The notes below the pieces were generated by a model that was given only the letters and a program-made list of their open reading frames with translations, had not been told where the DNA came from and made no database searches. From Fen-1245 sp963835535 (lineage in GTDB: Bacteria > Gemmatimonadota > Gemmatimonadetes > Gemmatimonadales > JACORV01): DNA of 64,000 nucleotides. Every line of letters begins with the position of its first letter. Position 1 is the first letter of the stretch. Where the stretch lies: assembly GCA_963835535.1 (NCBI GenBank), contig CAWIFL010000002.1:496001-560000 (forward strand), written 5' to 3'. Positions 28,876-37,708 of this stretch are shown here, one piece after another. A program made the position numbers and the translations under genes.

Positions 28876-29313
28876 CTACAGGTTCGAGGTGCAGTGGCCG
28901 CAGCGCGTCGCTTTGATCGGTATCGTCGAACAGCAGTACGGGCAGTCCTTGGTCGCCGGCGGCGCCGCCTCGGCCTTCACCAGCGCCGTCTGCATGCGGT
29001 TCGCCGTCCGGATGACCAGGAACAGGACGAACGCCACGATCACGAAGTCCACCGTCGCGTTGAGGAACAGCCCGTAATTGATGGTCGCCGCGCCCGCCGC
29101 CTTCGCCGCGGCGAGGCTCGGATACGAGGTGCCCGACAGGTTCAGGTACAGACCGCTGAAGTCCACCTTCCCGACCACGCGTCCGATCGGCGGCATCAGG
29201 ACATCGCCGACCAGCGACGAGATGATCTTGCCGAACGCCGCGCCGATGATGACCGCGACGGCCAGGTCGAGGACGTTGCCGCGCATCACGAACGCCTTGA
29301 ACTCCTTCAACAT
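28876..29313 (-). CDS. mscL: Large-conductance mechanosensitive channel with C-terminal zinc ribbon
   Basis: 145 aa. The MscL core is clear: FKAFVMRGNVLDLAVAVIIG (N-terminal helix and TM1), VLMPPIGRVVG and TM2 FVIVAFVLFLVIRTANRM. Instead of the usual cytoplasmic helix bundle alone, the C terminus carries two CxxC knuckles (CPYCC near 124, CGHC near 140), a zinc-ribbon pattern. Start at ATG 29313 (MLKEFK) with GAGCGAGG upstream. Pressure-release valve in the inner membrane; the ribbon could regulate gating or assembly. Confidence 0.93.
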   Translation of the reverse strand: MLKEFKAFVMRGNVLDLAVAVIIGAAFGKIISSLVGDVLMPPIGRVVGKVDFSGLYLNLSGTSYPSLAAAKAAGAATINYGLFLNATVDFVIVAFVLFLVIRTANRMQTALVKAEAAPPATKDCPYCCSTIPIKATRCGHCTSNL

Positions 29314-29352
29314 GGACCTCGCTCCTTCACGCAAAGGTTCCGGGCGCCGGCG

Positions 29353-30540
29353 TCAGTGGCTCTTGACCGGCGTCACCTCGAGCATCACCACGGCGTGCGA
29401 TGGGACCGCGGCGCCGTAGCCGGCGGCGAACGTGCCCCGATCCGCATGCGCCCAGAGGTCGCGCACCGTGGCACGGCCCGGCGCCAGCCCGATCGCCTTC
29501 CAGTCCACGGACATCTGTGCCTCCGCCCCGGTCCGGTTGAGGAGCGCGACCGCGCGCGAGCCATCCGTCAGGGGCTTAACCCACACCTGCAGGCCGGGCG
29601 CGGGCTGCTCGGCCAGCCACCCCTGCTCGCCCAGCGAGTCCTGATCCACCGCCAGGACTTCCCGATTGGTGAGGATGTCGCGGGTCGCCGCGCTCATCGT
29701 CCGCACGTCGTTGCCGGCGATCAGCGGCGCGGCCGCGATCGCCCAGAGGGCGAGGTGGGCGCGATACTCGTCGTCCGTCATCCCGCCGTTGCCCACCTCC
29801 AGCATGTCGGGGTCGTTCCAGCCGCCGGGGCCCGCGACGTCCTGGTGCATCGCCGACAGGTCGTAGTTGTAGAGCATGCTCGCCCAGTTGTCGCTGATGT
29901 CGTCCGTCGTGCGCCAGAGGTGCCCGGTGCCCGGCGCCCAATCCCACGGCCGGTTGCTGCCCCACTCGCAGATGCTGAGCACGATCGGGCGGCCGGTGGC
30001 GACCAGCGCGTCGTGGAACTTCTTGTACTGGGCCCGCGCCGTGAGCCCGCGCGCATTGCACCAGTCCTCCTTCACGTAGTCCACGCCCCACGCGGCGTAG
30101 GTGCGCGCGTCCTGCTCCTCGTGGTCGTGGGTCCCGGGCCGGCCCTGGCAGGTGGCCGTCCCCGCATCGGTGTAGATGCCGAACAGCAGGCCCTTCGAGT
30201 GGATGTAGTCGGCGAGCGCCTTGATCCCGCTCGGAAACCGCTGCGGGTCGGCCACGATCGTCCCGGCCGTGTCGCGGTACACCTGCCAGCAGTCGTCGAT
30301 GACGACGTAGCGGTACCCCGCGTCCCGCATCCCCGAGGAGACGATCGCGTCCGCCGTCTCCCTGATCAGCCGCTCGCTCACGTTGCAGGCGAACTTGTTC
30401 CAGGTGTTCCAGCCCATCGGCGGCGTGCGGGCGAGTCCGTCGTCGAGGCGGTGCACCTGGGCGCGCACGGGCCCGGAGATGAGCACCGAGCAGGTCACGG
30501 TCGCCACCACCATCGTGCAGGCCCATTGGCGCGGTGTCAC
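29353..30540 (-). CDS. Secreted alpha-galactosidase, GH27 family
   Basis: 395 aa with a signal peptide (cleaved near GPVRAQ). GH27 hallmarks: ARTPPMGWNTWNKFACNV (about 37-54), YRYVVIDDCWQ, DYVKEDWCN (nucleophile Asp region) and WNDPDMLEVGNGGM (acid/base Asp region). A C-terminal beta-sandwich follows. Likely removes terminal alpha-galactose from plant-type oligosaccharides; alpha-N-acetylgalactosaminidase activity cannot be excluded. GTG start with AAGGAG 7 nt upstream. It lies between the metalloprotease and mscL genes. Confidence 0.92.
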   Translation of the reverse strand: MTPRQWACTMVVATVTCSVLISGPVRAQVHRLDDGLARTPPMGWNTWNKFACNVSERLIRETADAIVSSGMRDAGYRYVVIDDCWQVYRDTAGTIVADPQRFPSGIKALADYIHSKGLLFGIYTDAGTATCQGRPGTHDHEEQDARTYAAWGVDYVKEDWCNARGLTARAQYKKFHDALVATGRPIVLSICEWGSNRPWDWAPGTGHLWRTTDDISDNWASMLYNYDLSAMHQDVAGPGGWNDPDMLEVGNGGMTDDEYRAHLALWAIAAAPLIAGNDVRTMSAATRDILTNREVLAVDQDSLGEQGWLAEQPAPGLQVWVKPLTDGSRAVALLNRTGAEAQMSVDWKAIGLAPGRATVRDLWAHADRGTFAAGYGAAVPSHAVVMLEVTPVKSH

Positions 30541-30586
30541 GGAGAGGCTCCTTTCGATGATCTGAGGACGACGGGGCGACCCGCGG

Positions 30587-33049
30587 TCACGGGTCGAGGC
30601 CGAACGGATCGCCGGGCGGAGCCGTCAACGCCGGCGTCGGCTGCGGCAGCTCGCGCCGCTCGATCCAGCGGGTCAGGTCGCCGGCCACGGCGTCCCAGTG
30701 CGCGCGCGCGGCGTCCGATCCGACGCGGGCGCGCTGGCGGGCGAGGTCCCGCAGCCGGGCGATCTTGAAGTCCGCCATCGCACGCACCTCGGGAGCGGCA
30801 TCCCGGTCGGCGGCGAGCGCCAGCAGCCGGTCCGCCACGGCCCGCGACGCCACGCGCCGCAGCGCCGCCAGCTTCTCGTTAAGCGGCGCATCCACGCGCC
30901 AGGTGCACGCCACGAGCGAATCCACCACCTCGCCGAGCGTCAGCGCATTCCGCTGGCGTGGCGCGAACTCCACCAGCCGCGCCGCGCGATCCCGCTGCAG
31001 CAGGGCGTCCACCACCATCTGCGCCAGGGTCCGCGCCGCGCCCAGCTCGTCGAAGGCGGGACGCGTCCGGCTCCTGAACAGCTCCTCGGCCGGAGTGACT
31101 TCGGCCGCCCCCGGCGCCAGGAGCGTCAGCACGGTGTCCGGCACCGCGAGCTCGGCGGGCTCCAGAGCGCCGAGCAGCGCGCTCAGCGCCGCCCGCTGGT
31201 CCGACGCCGGCACCGGAAGCGTGGCCTGCTGCCCGTCTCCGCGCACCGCGTTGGCATACTCCATCCCGCCGACGGTCTTGGCAAGGGCGTTGATCGCGAA
31301 CCGGTGGAAGAAGTAGAGGGGGACGAACCGCTCCTGCAGCAGGGCGATCGGCTCCCCGGGACGGATGTTGCGCTCGCCGAAGCGGCTCATCGCGACGCGG
31401 CGCACCGCCATCTGGCGGCGCAGGAACTCGAGCGGCGTCGCCGCGTCGTCCCACAGGCTCGTGCGCGGATCCGAGGCGAACTCCGGCCGCGCGTCGCCGT
31501 CGGAGAGGTAGAGGTAGCCCCGGCGCAGCCCGTCGGCGACGATGGCCTTGAGCGACTCCGCCTCGACCGCCGGCGGGAAGATCCCGTAGCCCCAGCGGAT
31601 CGCCCAGACATCGTAGGCGCCGGGCCCGACCGCGTACGCCTCGCTGAGATCGATCTCGCCGTTCGCGTTGAGCCGCACGCGCGGCGGCGGGTAGTCCATC
31701 ACCGACCCGCGATCGTAGCTCGACGCGATGTAGTTGTGCGCGAGGCCGAGGGTGTGCCCGATCTCGTGCGCGGTCACCTGCCGTACCCGCGCCAGGACGA
31801 AGGCGCTGTCGGCGGCGGAGGCGTCCGCCCCCATCAGGCCGGCGTAGAGGTCGTAGTCGGTGCGAGCCCGGTGCGAGTCGAGCCGCGCCATCCCCTTGAT
31901 GATCTCCCCGGTGCGCGGGTCGCCGAGCGAGCCTCCCACCGACCACCCCCGCTCGTTCCGGTTCTCCCACTGCACGACGTTGTAGCGCGCGTCCATCGGG
32001 TCCGCCCCCTCCGGCAGATCGCGCATCACGAAGCCGCCCGCGAGACCCGCCTGGGCGAAGGCCTGCTCCCACCACCGCGCCCCCTCGAGCATCGCCGAAC
32101 GGAGCGGCTCCGGGATCCCGCGGTCGAGGTAGTAGACGATCGGATCCACGATCGGACTGCGCGGATCGGCCGGGTCGGCGCGCTGCAGCCGATGGCGCGC
32201 GATCCAGCGCTGTTCCAGCGGCAGCTGCACGGGCTGGGCGTAGTCCTTGAAGGCTACGCCGAAGTACCCGATCCGCGGGTCCCAGGCCCGCGGACGGTAG
32301 GCGGTGTCGGGGAGCGCCAGCAGCGAAACGTGCTCGCGGAGCGTGAACGCCTCCGGGTCCGGGAGGATATCGGACACCAGGGGGCCGGGCCGGCCGCTGG
32401 TGGTGAACGTGAGCGACGCGTCGAGCTCCGTGTTCTCCGGGAAGGCGACCGTCCGCGCCGCGTCCACGCCGGACCGGTCCCGCGCCAGGGCGTAACTGCC
32501 CTGGTGGGCGTCGGTCAGCGCTTGCGGCACGCCGATCCAGTCGCGGATCACGAAGTCGGTCGCGTCCACCAGCAGGCGGCCTCCCTCCTCGGCCACGAGC
32601 GGCAGGGCCGCGACCGTGCTCGGTGGGAACGACTCCTCCACCGAGCGCACGTGGGCCGGATTCGCGCTCGAGCTGCGGTACGCCCAGTTCTCGAACACCA
32701 CCAGCACCCGGTTGCCGTCCCGAACGAACCGCGCGACGTGATTGGGACCGTTGGCGCCGCGATCCAGCCCGACCGGATTCGAGCCGAGGCCCGTCGCGAG
32801 GGTGAAGAACGCCAGCACCCGGAGGGAATCGTGCGGCAGCTCGAGGAAGAGCTTCCCCTGCACGCGATCGAGGTAGACCGTGACGAACCCCTCCCGCCGC
32901 TCCATGCCCTGGACGCGCGAGGCGATGCCGGTGGTCACAGCTGCTTGGGCGCCGGGAGGCGCGGCGGGGACCTGGGCCGAAGCCGGCAGGGCGCCGGCGA
33001 GAGCGACGACGAAGGGCAACGCGCAGACGACGCGAGGGGCCACACGCAT
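30587..33049 (-). CDS. Secreted zinc metalloprotease, DUF5117/DUF4953 type
   Basis: 820 aa with a signal peptide (to about residue 25). The N-terminal part (about 55-220) looks like DUF5117 and is followed by a short DUF5118-like stretch. The catalytic domain carries VTAHEIGHTLGLAHN (about residue 425), an HExxHxxGxxH metzincin-like zinc site, followed by SVMDYPPP with the Met-turn-like MDY. The C-terminal region (about 600-800) is helical. Family members are large exported proteases, common in Gemmatimonadota and Bacteroidota; substrate unknown. Start supported by GGAGG. Confidence 0.88.
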   Translation of the reverse strand: MRVAPRVVCALPFVVALAGALPASAQVPAAPPGAQAAVTTGIASRVQGMERREGFVTVYLDRVQGKLFLELPHDSLRVLAFFTLATGLGSNPVGLDRGANGPNHVARFVRDGNRVLVVFENWAYRSSSANPAHVRSVEESFPPSTVAALPLVAEEGGRLLVDATDFVIRDWIGVPQALTDAHQGSYALARDRSGVDAARTVAFPENTELDASLTFTTSGRPGPLVSDILPDPEAFTLREHVSLLALPDTAYRPRAWDPRIGYFGVAFKDYAQPVQLPLEQRWIARHRLQRADPADPRSPIVDPIVYYLDRGIPEPLRSAMLEGARWWEQAFAQAGLAGGFVMRDLPEGADPMDARYNVVQWENRNERGWSVGGSLGDPRTGEIIKGMARLDSHRARTDYDLYAGLMGADASAADSAFVLARVRQVTAHEIGHTLGLAHNYIASSYDRGSVMDYPPPRVRLNANGEIDLSEAYAVGPGAYDVWAIRWGYGIFPPAVEAESLKAIVADGLRRGYLYLSDGDARPEFASDPRTSLWDDAATPLEFLRRQMAVRRVAMSRFGERNIRPGEPIALLQERFVPLYFFHRFAINALAKTVGGMEYANAVRGDGQQATLPVPASDQRAALSALLGALEPAELAVPDTVLTLLAPGAAEVTPAEELFRSRTRPAFDELGAARTLAQMVVDALLQRDRAARLVEFAPRQRNALTLGEVVDSLVACTWRVDAPLNEKLAALRRVASRAVADRLLALAADRDAAPEVRAMADFKIARLRDLARQRARVGSDAARAHWDAVAGDLTRWIERRELPQPTPALTAPPGDPFGLDP

Positions 33050-33166
33050 GGGAATCCGACCTCCGCTGATGGAATTGAGACCCGCGGAATGTAGCGACCT
33101 TCGCCCTGTCGGCGAGGTGCCCCAAAGCCTACATTCGGCCCGTTGTTCACCCTTTGGAGGAATCCG

Positions 33167-34816
33167 ATGAGACGTGCCATTGCGGGCGCGGGCCTTGGTC
33201 TCCTTCTGGCCTTCGGCACCGCCGCCGCTCAGACGTTCGCGACCGACAACCCCGTGCTCCGGCGCATCTGGGTGCTCGGCATGGACAGCTCCCAGACCTA
33301 CGAGATCTCCCAGCCGCTGTTCGACTCGATCGGTCCGCGGCTCACCGGCTCGCCGGGCTACAAGTCGGCGGCCGACTGGTTGATCGCGCTATATCAGAAG
33401 TGGGGGATCCAGGCTCGCGCCGAGCAGTACGGCACCTGGCGTGGCTGGCAGCGCGGAAGCGCCCATATCGACCTCGTGGCCCCGCGCGTCCGCACGCTCG
33501 AGGCCACCATGCTCTCGTGGAGCCCGGGCACGGGCGGCAAACCGGTGCGCGGTGAGGTCATTCAACTCCCCGACCTGGCCGACAGCGTCGCGTTCCGCGC
33601 CTGGCTGCCGTCGGTGAAGGGCAAGTTCGTGGCGATCTCGTTCCCCCAGCCTTCCTGCCGGCCCGATAGCGAATGGGCGACCACCGCGCTGCCGGCCTCG
33701 TGGACGAAGTTTCGCGAGGCGCGTGCCACCGCGCAGACGGCGTGGCAGCAGCGCGTGACGAAGGCGGCGTTCAACGCGCGCCGCCTGCAGCTCGCACTCG
33801 ACAGCGCCGGGGCTGCCGGCATCCTGACCTCGACCTGGACGACCGGCTGGGGTACGGACCGGATCTTCAATACCTGGTCGCAGCACGCGCCGGTGATGGA
33901 CTTGAGCTGCGAGGACTACGGGCTCGTGTCCCGACTCGCGGAGAACCACCAGGGGCCGGTGGTGCAACTCGTCGCCGAGTCGCAGAACCTGGGCGACGTG
34001 CCGGCGTTCAACGTCGTCGCGGAGATTCCCGGCACCGAGCTGCCCAACGAGTACGTCATGCTGTCGGCGCACTTCGATTCCTGGGACGGCGGCTCGGGCG
34101 CGACGGACAACGGCACCGGTACCGTGACCATGGTCGAGGCGATGCGGATCCTGAAGCTCGCCTATCCTGCTCCGCGGCGGACGATCCTCGTCGGCCACTG
34201 GGCCTCGGAGGAGAACGGGCTCGACGGCTCGAAGGCCTTCGTGGCCGACCACCCCGATATCGTCTCGCACCTCCAGGCCCTCTTCAATCAGGACAACGGG
34301 ACCGGCCGGGTGGTGAACCTGTCGGCCTCGGGCTATCCGGATGCCGCCGGGAGCCTGGCGCGGTGGCTGGCGCGGGTGCCCTCCGAGATCACGCGCAACA
34401 TCACCTTCGGCTTCACGGGCATGCCGGCGGGCGGCGGGACCGACCACGCGTCGTTCGACTGCGCCGGCGCCGCGGGATTCGGCCTCGGCTCCCTCAACTG
34501 GGACTACTTCCTCTATACGTGGCACACCACCCGCGACACCTTCGACAAGATCGTCTTCGACGACCTGAAGTCGAACGCGGTGCTCACGGCGATGCTGGTG
34601 TATCTCGCCTCCGAGGACCGGCAGAACGTCTCGCACGAGAAGCGGACGGTGTTCCCGGAGCGGGGCGGCTTCGGCCCCGGCGGTCCCCAGCCCGCGTCCT
34701 GGCCGACCTGCGTGGCGCCGCCGCGCAACATGAGCGACTACCTGCAGGAGGTGTTGCAGCGCGAGGCGCAGCAGCGGCAGCAGCAGAGCCAGCCGCCGCG
34801 CCGGCCGCAGAACTAG
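33167..34816 (+). CDS. Secreted M28-family zinc aminopeptidase
   Basis: 549 aa. ATG 33167 is chosen because GGAGG lies 6 nt upstream and a signal peptide (RRAIAGAGLGLLLAFGTAAAQ) starts there; the frame is open to 33143. A PA-like insert (about 115-225) precedes the M28 peptidase core, where the zinc ligands are visible: AHFDSWDGGSGATDNGTG (His, Asp), ASEENGLDG (catalytic Glu and ligand Glu), LFNQDNGTG (Asp) and GGTDHASF (His). The C-terminal tail is Gln/Pro-rich. Divergent from the metalloprotease gene at 30587. Confidence 0.92.
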   Translation: MRRAIAGAGLGLLLAFGTAAAQTFATDNPVLRRIWVLGMDSSQTYEISQPLFDSIGPRLTGSPGYKSAADWLIALYQKWGIQARAEQYGTWRGWQRGSAHIDLVAPRVRTLEATMLSWSPGTGGKPVRGEVIQLPDLADSVAFRAWLPSVKGKFVAISFPQPSCRPDSEWATTALPASWTKFREARATAQTAWQQRVTKAAFNARRLQLALDSAGAAGILTSTWTTGWGTDRIFNTWSQHAPVMDLSCEDYGLVSRLAENHQGPVVQLVAESQNLGDVPAFNVVAEIPGTELPNEYVMLSAHFDSWDGGSGATDNGTGTVTMVEAMRILKLAYPAPRRTILVGHWASEENGLDGSKAFVADHPDIVSHLQALFNQDNGTGRVVNLSASGYPDAAGSLARWLARVPSEITRNITFGFTGMPAGGGTDHASFDCAGAAGFGLGSLNWDYFLYTWHTTRDTFDKIVFDDLKSNAVLTAMLVYLASEDRQNVSHEKRTVFPERGGFGPGGPQPASWPTCVAPPRNMSDYLQEVLQREAQQRQQQSQPPRRPQN

Positions 34817-34846
34817 CCGTCGCCGGCCGGGGGGGGGTATCAGTCG

Positions 34847-34876
34847 TTAACGTCGTGGGGCGTGCGCGCGTATCTA
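34847..34876 (+). promoter_or_regulatory. Candidate promoter of the Spy-like gene
   Basis: TTAACG (34847-34852), 18-nt spacer, TATCTA (34871-34876), giving a leader of about 45 nt that includes the GGAGGA ribosome site. An ordinary leadered promoter, unlike the leaderless ones. Confidence 0.55.
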
Positions 34877-34926
34877 GGTGGATGGGTGTCGCGCACGCTC
34901 CACATCACCACGAAACCGGAGGACCA

Positions 34927-35310
34927 ATGAAGTCACGCATCACCTTCGTCGTCGCCGCACTGCTGGGGCTCGCCGTCGCCCCGGCGATCGCCCAGGGCCC
35001 GCCGGGCGGCGGGATGGGCGGCCAGGGCGGCTTCGCCCAGCGCCGGATGCAGATGATGCTGAACGGCATCACGCTGACGGCGACGCAGCAGGCCAAGATC
35101 GACTCGATCCAGAAGACCTATCAGGCCAAGATGCCGGCCTTCACGCCGGGCGAGATGCCGGATTCGGCCAGCCGGGCTCAGCGCTTCGAGCTGATGCGCC
35201 AGCAGAACATGGACATCCGGAACGTGCTCACCACGGACCAGCAGACGATCTTCGACAAGAACGTGGCGGACATGCAGGCCCGGATGCCGCGGCGGCCGCC
35301 GGGAGAGTGA
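34927..35310 (+). CDS. Small exported Spy/CpxP-like protein
   Basis: 127 aa. Signal peptide ending PAIAQ (about residue 23), a Gly/Met-rich stretch, then two amphipathic helices with LTATQQAKIDSIQKTYQAKM and LTTDQQTIFDKNVADMQ. The repeated LT..QQ pattern is the LTxxQ motif of Spy/CpxP periplasmic proteins, which act as chaperones or metal-stress sensors. The tail is Arg/Pro-rich. CGGAGGACCA precedes the ATG. The closest named family is Spy, but a specific role is inference. Confidence 0.75.
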   Translation: MKSRITFVVAALLGLAVAPAIAQGPPGGGMGGQGGFAQRRMQMMLNGITLTATQQAKIDSIQKTYQAKMPAFTPGEMPDSASRAQRFELMRQQNMDIRNVLTTDQQTIFDKNVADMQARMPRRPPGE

Positions 35311-35314
35311 TACA

Positions 35315-35418
35315 ACAAGGGATAGGGATTAGGGGTTAGGGGTTAGGGGTTAGGGGTTAGGGACTCGGGCTGCGATGCGTCTTCCCTAACCCCTATTCCC
35401 TGATCCCTAACCCCTTGT
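35315..35418. repeat. Self-complementary TTAGGGG repeat hairpin, copy 2
   Basis: The left arm (35315-35363) begins ACAAGGG and holds five GGGGTTAGGGG-type units in tandem. The right arm (35382-35418) has the complementary CCCTAACCCC and CCCTGATCCC units and ends CCCCTTGT, matching the ACAAGGG start. A loop of about 18 nt separates them. It lies between the Spy-like gene (ends 35310) and the aminotransferase gene (starts 35456). Same element family as 11021-11090. Confidence 0.85.
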
Positions 35419-35455
35419 CATTGCGGCTCCGCAGCAGGCGTGCGACTTTCCTCCC

Positions 35456-36907
35456 ATGCTGACGAGGAACGATCTCAATCCCGATCTCCTCCGCGCCGAG
35501 TACGCGGTCCGCGGGGCGATCCCGATCCGCGCCCAGGAGCTCGAGGCGCAGGGCCGGCGCATCATCTACTGCAACATCGGGAACCCGCAGGCCTTCGTGC
35601 AGAAGCCGCTCACCTACCTGCGGCAGATCCTCGCCCTGGTCGAGTACCCCGCCCTGCTGGACGACCCGGTGCTGGCGGGGCGCTTCCCCGGGGACGTCGT
35701 CCGCACGGTGCGGCACATCCTCGCGAAGCAGCCCTCGGGAACCGGGGCGTACACGCAGAGCCCGGGCATCGGCTTCATCCGGCAGGCCGTGGCGGACTTC
35801 ATCACCCGCCGCGACGGGATCCCGGCGGACAAGGACCACATCCTCCTCACGGACGGCGCCAGCAAGGGCGTCGAGGCGGCGATCGTGGCGCTGCTGCGGG
35901 ACCGCAACGACGGGATCATGATCCCGATCCCGCAGTACCCGCTCTACAGCGCGGAGATCGCCCTGCGAGGGGGCCAGGCCATTCCCTACTACCTCGACGA
36001 AGCGCATCACTGGCAGCTCCGGGAGGAGGCGCTGACGGCCGCCATCGCACGGGCCCGCGCCGAAGGGATCCGGCCGGTCGCGATCGCGGTGATCAACCCC
36101 GGCAACCCGACCGGCGCCGTGCTGACCCGGGACGAGATCGCGATGATCATCCGGTTCGCCCGGGCCAACGGCCTCGCGCTCTTCGCGGACGAGGTCTACC
36201 AGGAGAACGTCTACGCGCAGTTCCAGCGGTTCACGTCGTTCGCGAGGGTGATGCACGATCTGCGTGAGACGACCGTGCCCCTCTTCAGCTTCCACTCGGT
36301 CTCGAAGGGATTCCTCGGCGAATGCGGCCACCGTGGCGGGTACGTGGAGCTGCGGAACATCCCCGACGACGTGATGGCGGAGCTGGTGAAGCTGCAGTCC
36401 ATCGCTCTGTGCGCCAACGTGGCGGGGCAGATCGCGGTGTACGTGATGGTGGCGCCGCCGGTCGAGGGCGAGGAGAGCAGCGCGCAGTACGTGAAGGAGC
36501 GCGACGACATCCTCGGAGCGCTCAAGACGAAGGCCGAGGTGCTGGGCCGCGGGATCAACGCGATCGAGGGGATGTCGCTCGAGATGCCGCAGGGCGCGAT
36601 GTACGGCTTCGTGCGCATCGAGTTGCCGCCCGAGCCCGGCGTGGACGTGGCGGCGATGACCGCGGACGCGCGCCGCGCCTACGAGGCGAGCCGCGACTGC
36701 GACTACTGCCTCAAGCTGCTCGAGGAGACGGGGATCTGCGTGGTGCCCGGCTCAGGCCTGGGCCAGGTGCCGGGGACCTACCACTTCCGCACGACCTTCC
36801 TCCCGTCCCAGGAGGAGATCGAGGAAGTCGTCGTCAAGCTCGGCGAGTTCCACAAGAAGTACACGGCCCGCGCGACCCGCGCCGGCCACAGCCCTCAGCC
36901 CGCGTAG
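35456..36907 (+). CDS. Alanine aminotransferase (eukaryotic-type, PLP class I)
   Basis: 483 aa, the length of eukaryotic-type alanine transaminase rather than short bacterial AlaA. Features: YCNIGNPQAF (about 38-47), YTQSPGIGFIRQAVADFI, LTDGASKGVEA, INPGNPTGAVL, ADEVYQENVY and the PLP-Lys region FHSVSKGFLGECGHRGGY (about 283-300). Interconverts alanine + 2-oxoglutarate and pyruvate + glutamate. No Shine-Dalgarno precedes the ATG, only CGACTTTCCTCCC; a weak TTGCGG-N17-GACTTT lies just upstream, so it may also be leaderless. Its 3' end overlaps the convergent deacetylase gene by 13 nt. Confidence 0.92.
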   Translation: MLTRNDLNPDLLRAEYAVRGAIPIRAQELEAQGRRIIYCNIGNPQAFVQKPLTYLRQILALVEYPALLDDPVLAGRFPGDVVRTVRHILAKQPSGTGAYTQSPGIGFIRQAVADFITRRDGIPADKDHILLTDGASKGVEAAIVALLRDRNDGIMIPIPQYPLYSAEIALRGGQAIPYYLDEAHHWQLREEALTAAIARARAEGIRPVAIAVINPGNPTGAVLTRDEIAMIIRFARANGLALFADEVYQENVYAQFQRFTSFARVMHDLRETTVPLFSFHSVSKGFLGECGHRGGYVELRNIPDDVMAELVKLQSIALCANVAGQIAVYVMVAPPVEGEESSAQYVKERDDILGALKTKAEVLGRGINAIEGMSLEMPQGAMYGFVRIELPPEPGVDVAAMTADARRAYEASRDCDYCLKLLEETGICVVPGSGLGQVPGTYHFRTTFLPSQEEIEEVVVKLGEFHKKYTARATRAGHSPQPA

Positions 36908-37701
36908 CGACGCCCCAGCAGCCGCTGGATGGCCGCGGTGCCCACGGCACAGCGGTTGGTGAAACGCGCCAGACCCATCCCCACCGCCGCGAGCGGCGAG
37001 CGCCTCATCACCAGCGGGACGTCGAACCGGTCCCACCCGTAGACCGGCAGTCGGGGAAGACTGAGCGGATCGGCCCCGCGTTCCGACGGACCGGCGAAGC
37101 CGAGGGTGTACCCCGCCCTCGCGGCGAGCGTGCGCACCCGATCGTCCACGGAGCCGAACGGATAGCTCACGCCCCGCGGCGCCTCGCCCAGCCGCCCCGC
37201 GATGGCCTCGCGCGAGCGCGCCAGCTCATCGGCCGCTTCCGCGTCGCCGAGCCAGGTCAGGCGTGCGTGCGTCGCCCCGTGCGAATGGACCTCGATCCCC
37301 CGCTCCCGCCAGCGTCCCAGCTCGTCCCAGTCCAGGTGCGCGAACCGCCGCCACCCGTACTGCACGTCCCAGGTGTTCTCGCGCCCCACGTAGTCCGTGA
37401 TGACGAAGACGAGCGCCCGGAACCCGAGGTCCGCCACGACCGGGAAGGCGTGCCGCGCCAGTGCGCCGTATCCGTCGTCGAAGGTGACGACGACGGCCGG
37501 TCTCTCCGCGGCCGCGGCCGTTGTACCGGCGGTGAGCGCCTCGGAGAGCTCCGCCGAGCCGAGGGTCCGATAGCCGAGCCGCGCCAGCGTCTCCATCTGG
37601 CGCCGAAACACTCGCGGCTCGAGCTGGGTGAAGCCCAACTCGAACCGCGTGTCCACCTTGTGGTAGCAGAGAATCGGCGGGATCGCCGCGCCGGACGTCA
37701 C
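36895..37701 (-). CDS. Polysaccharide deacetylase (NodB domain)
   Basis: 268 aa. NodB motifs: motif 1 TFDDGY (about 73-78) with the catalytic and metal Asp, and motif 2 HSHGATH (about 138-144) with the metal His residues. ILCYHKVD near the N terminus is typical of the PgaB/IcaB-like subgroup. No signal peptide or membrane segment is evident. Zinc-dependent removal of N-acetyl groups from a glycan is likely. GTG start 7 nt after the M16 peptidase stop; last gene of rpsO-pnp-M16. Confidence 0.88.
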   Translation of the reverse strand: MTSGAAIPPILCYHKVDTRFELGFTQLEPRVFRRQMETLARLGYRTLGSAELSEALTAGTTAAAAERPAVVVTFDDGYGALARHAFPVVADLGFRALVFVITDYVGRENTWDVQYGWRRFAHLDWDELGRWRERGIEVHSHGATHARLTWLGDAEAADELARSREAIAGRLGEAPRGVSYPFGSVDDRVRTLAARAGYTLGFAGPSERGADPLSLPRLPVYGWDRFDVPLVMRRSPLAAVGMGLARFTNRCAVGTAAIQRLLGRRYAG

Positions 37702-37708
37702 GGCACCG

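Noticed and set aside
33060..33166. Divergent promoters between the metalloprotease and M28 genes
   Set aside because: TACATT occurs on both strands as a possible -10 box, but I could not find convincing -35 boxes at 16-18 nt, so I did not list them.
35322..35418. TTAGGGG repeats as a CRISPR array or a linear chromosome end
   Set aside because: No spacers of equal length and no cas genes; the units are inverted about a central loop within continuous gene-bearing sequence, so neither fits.
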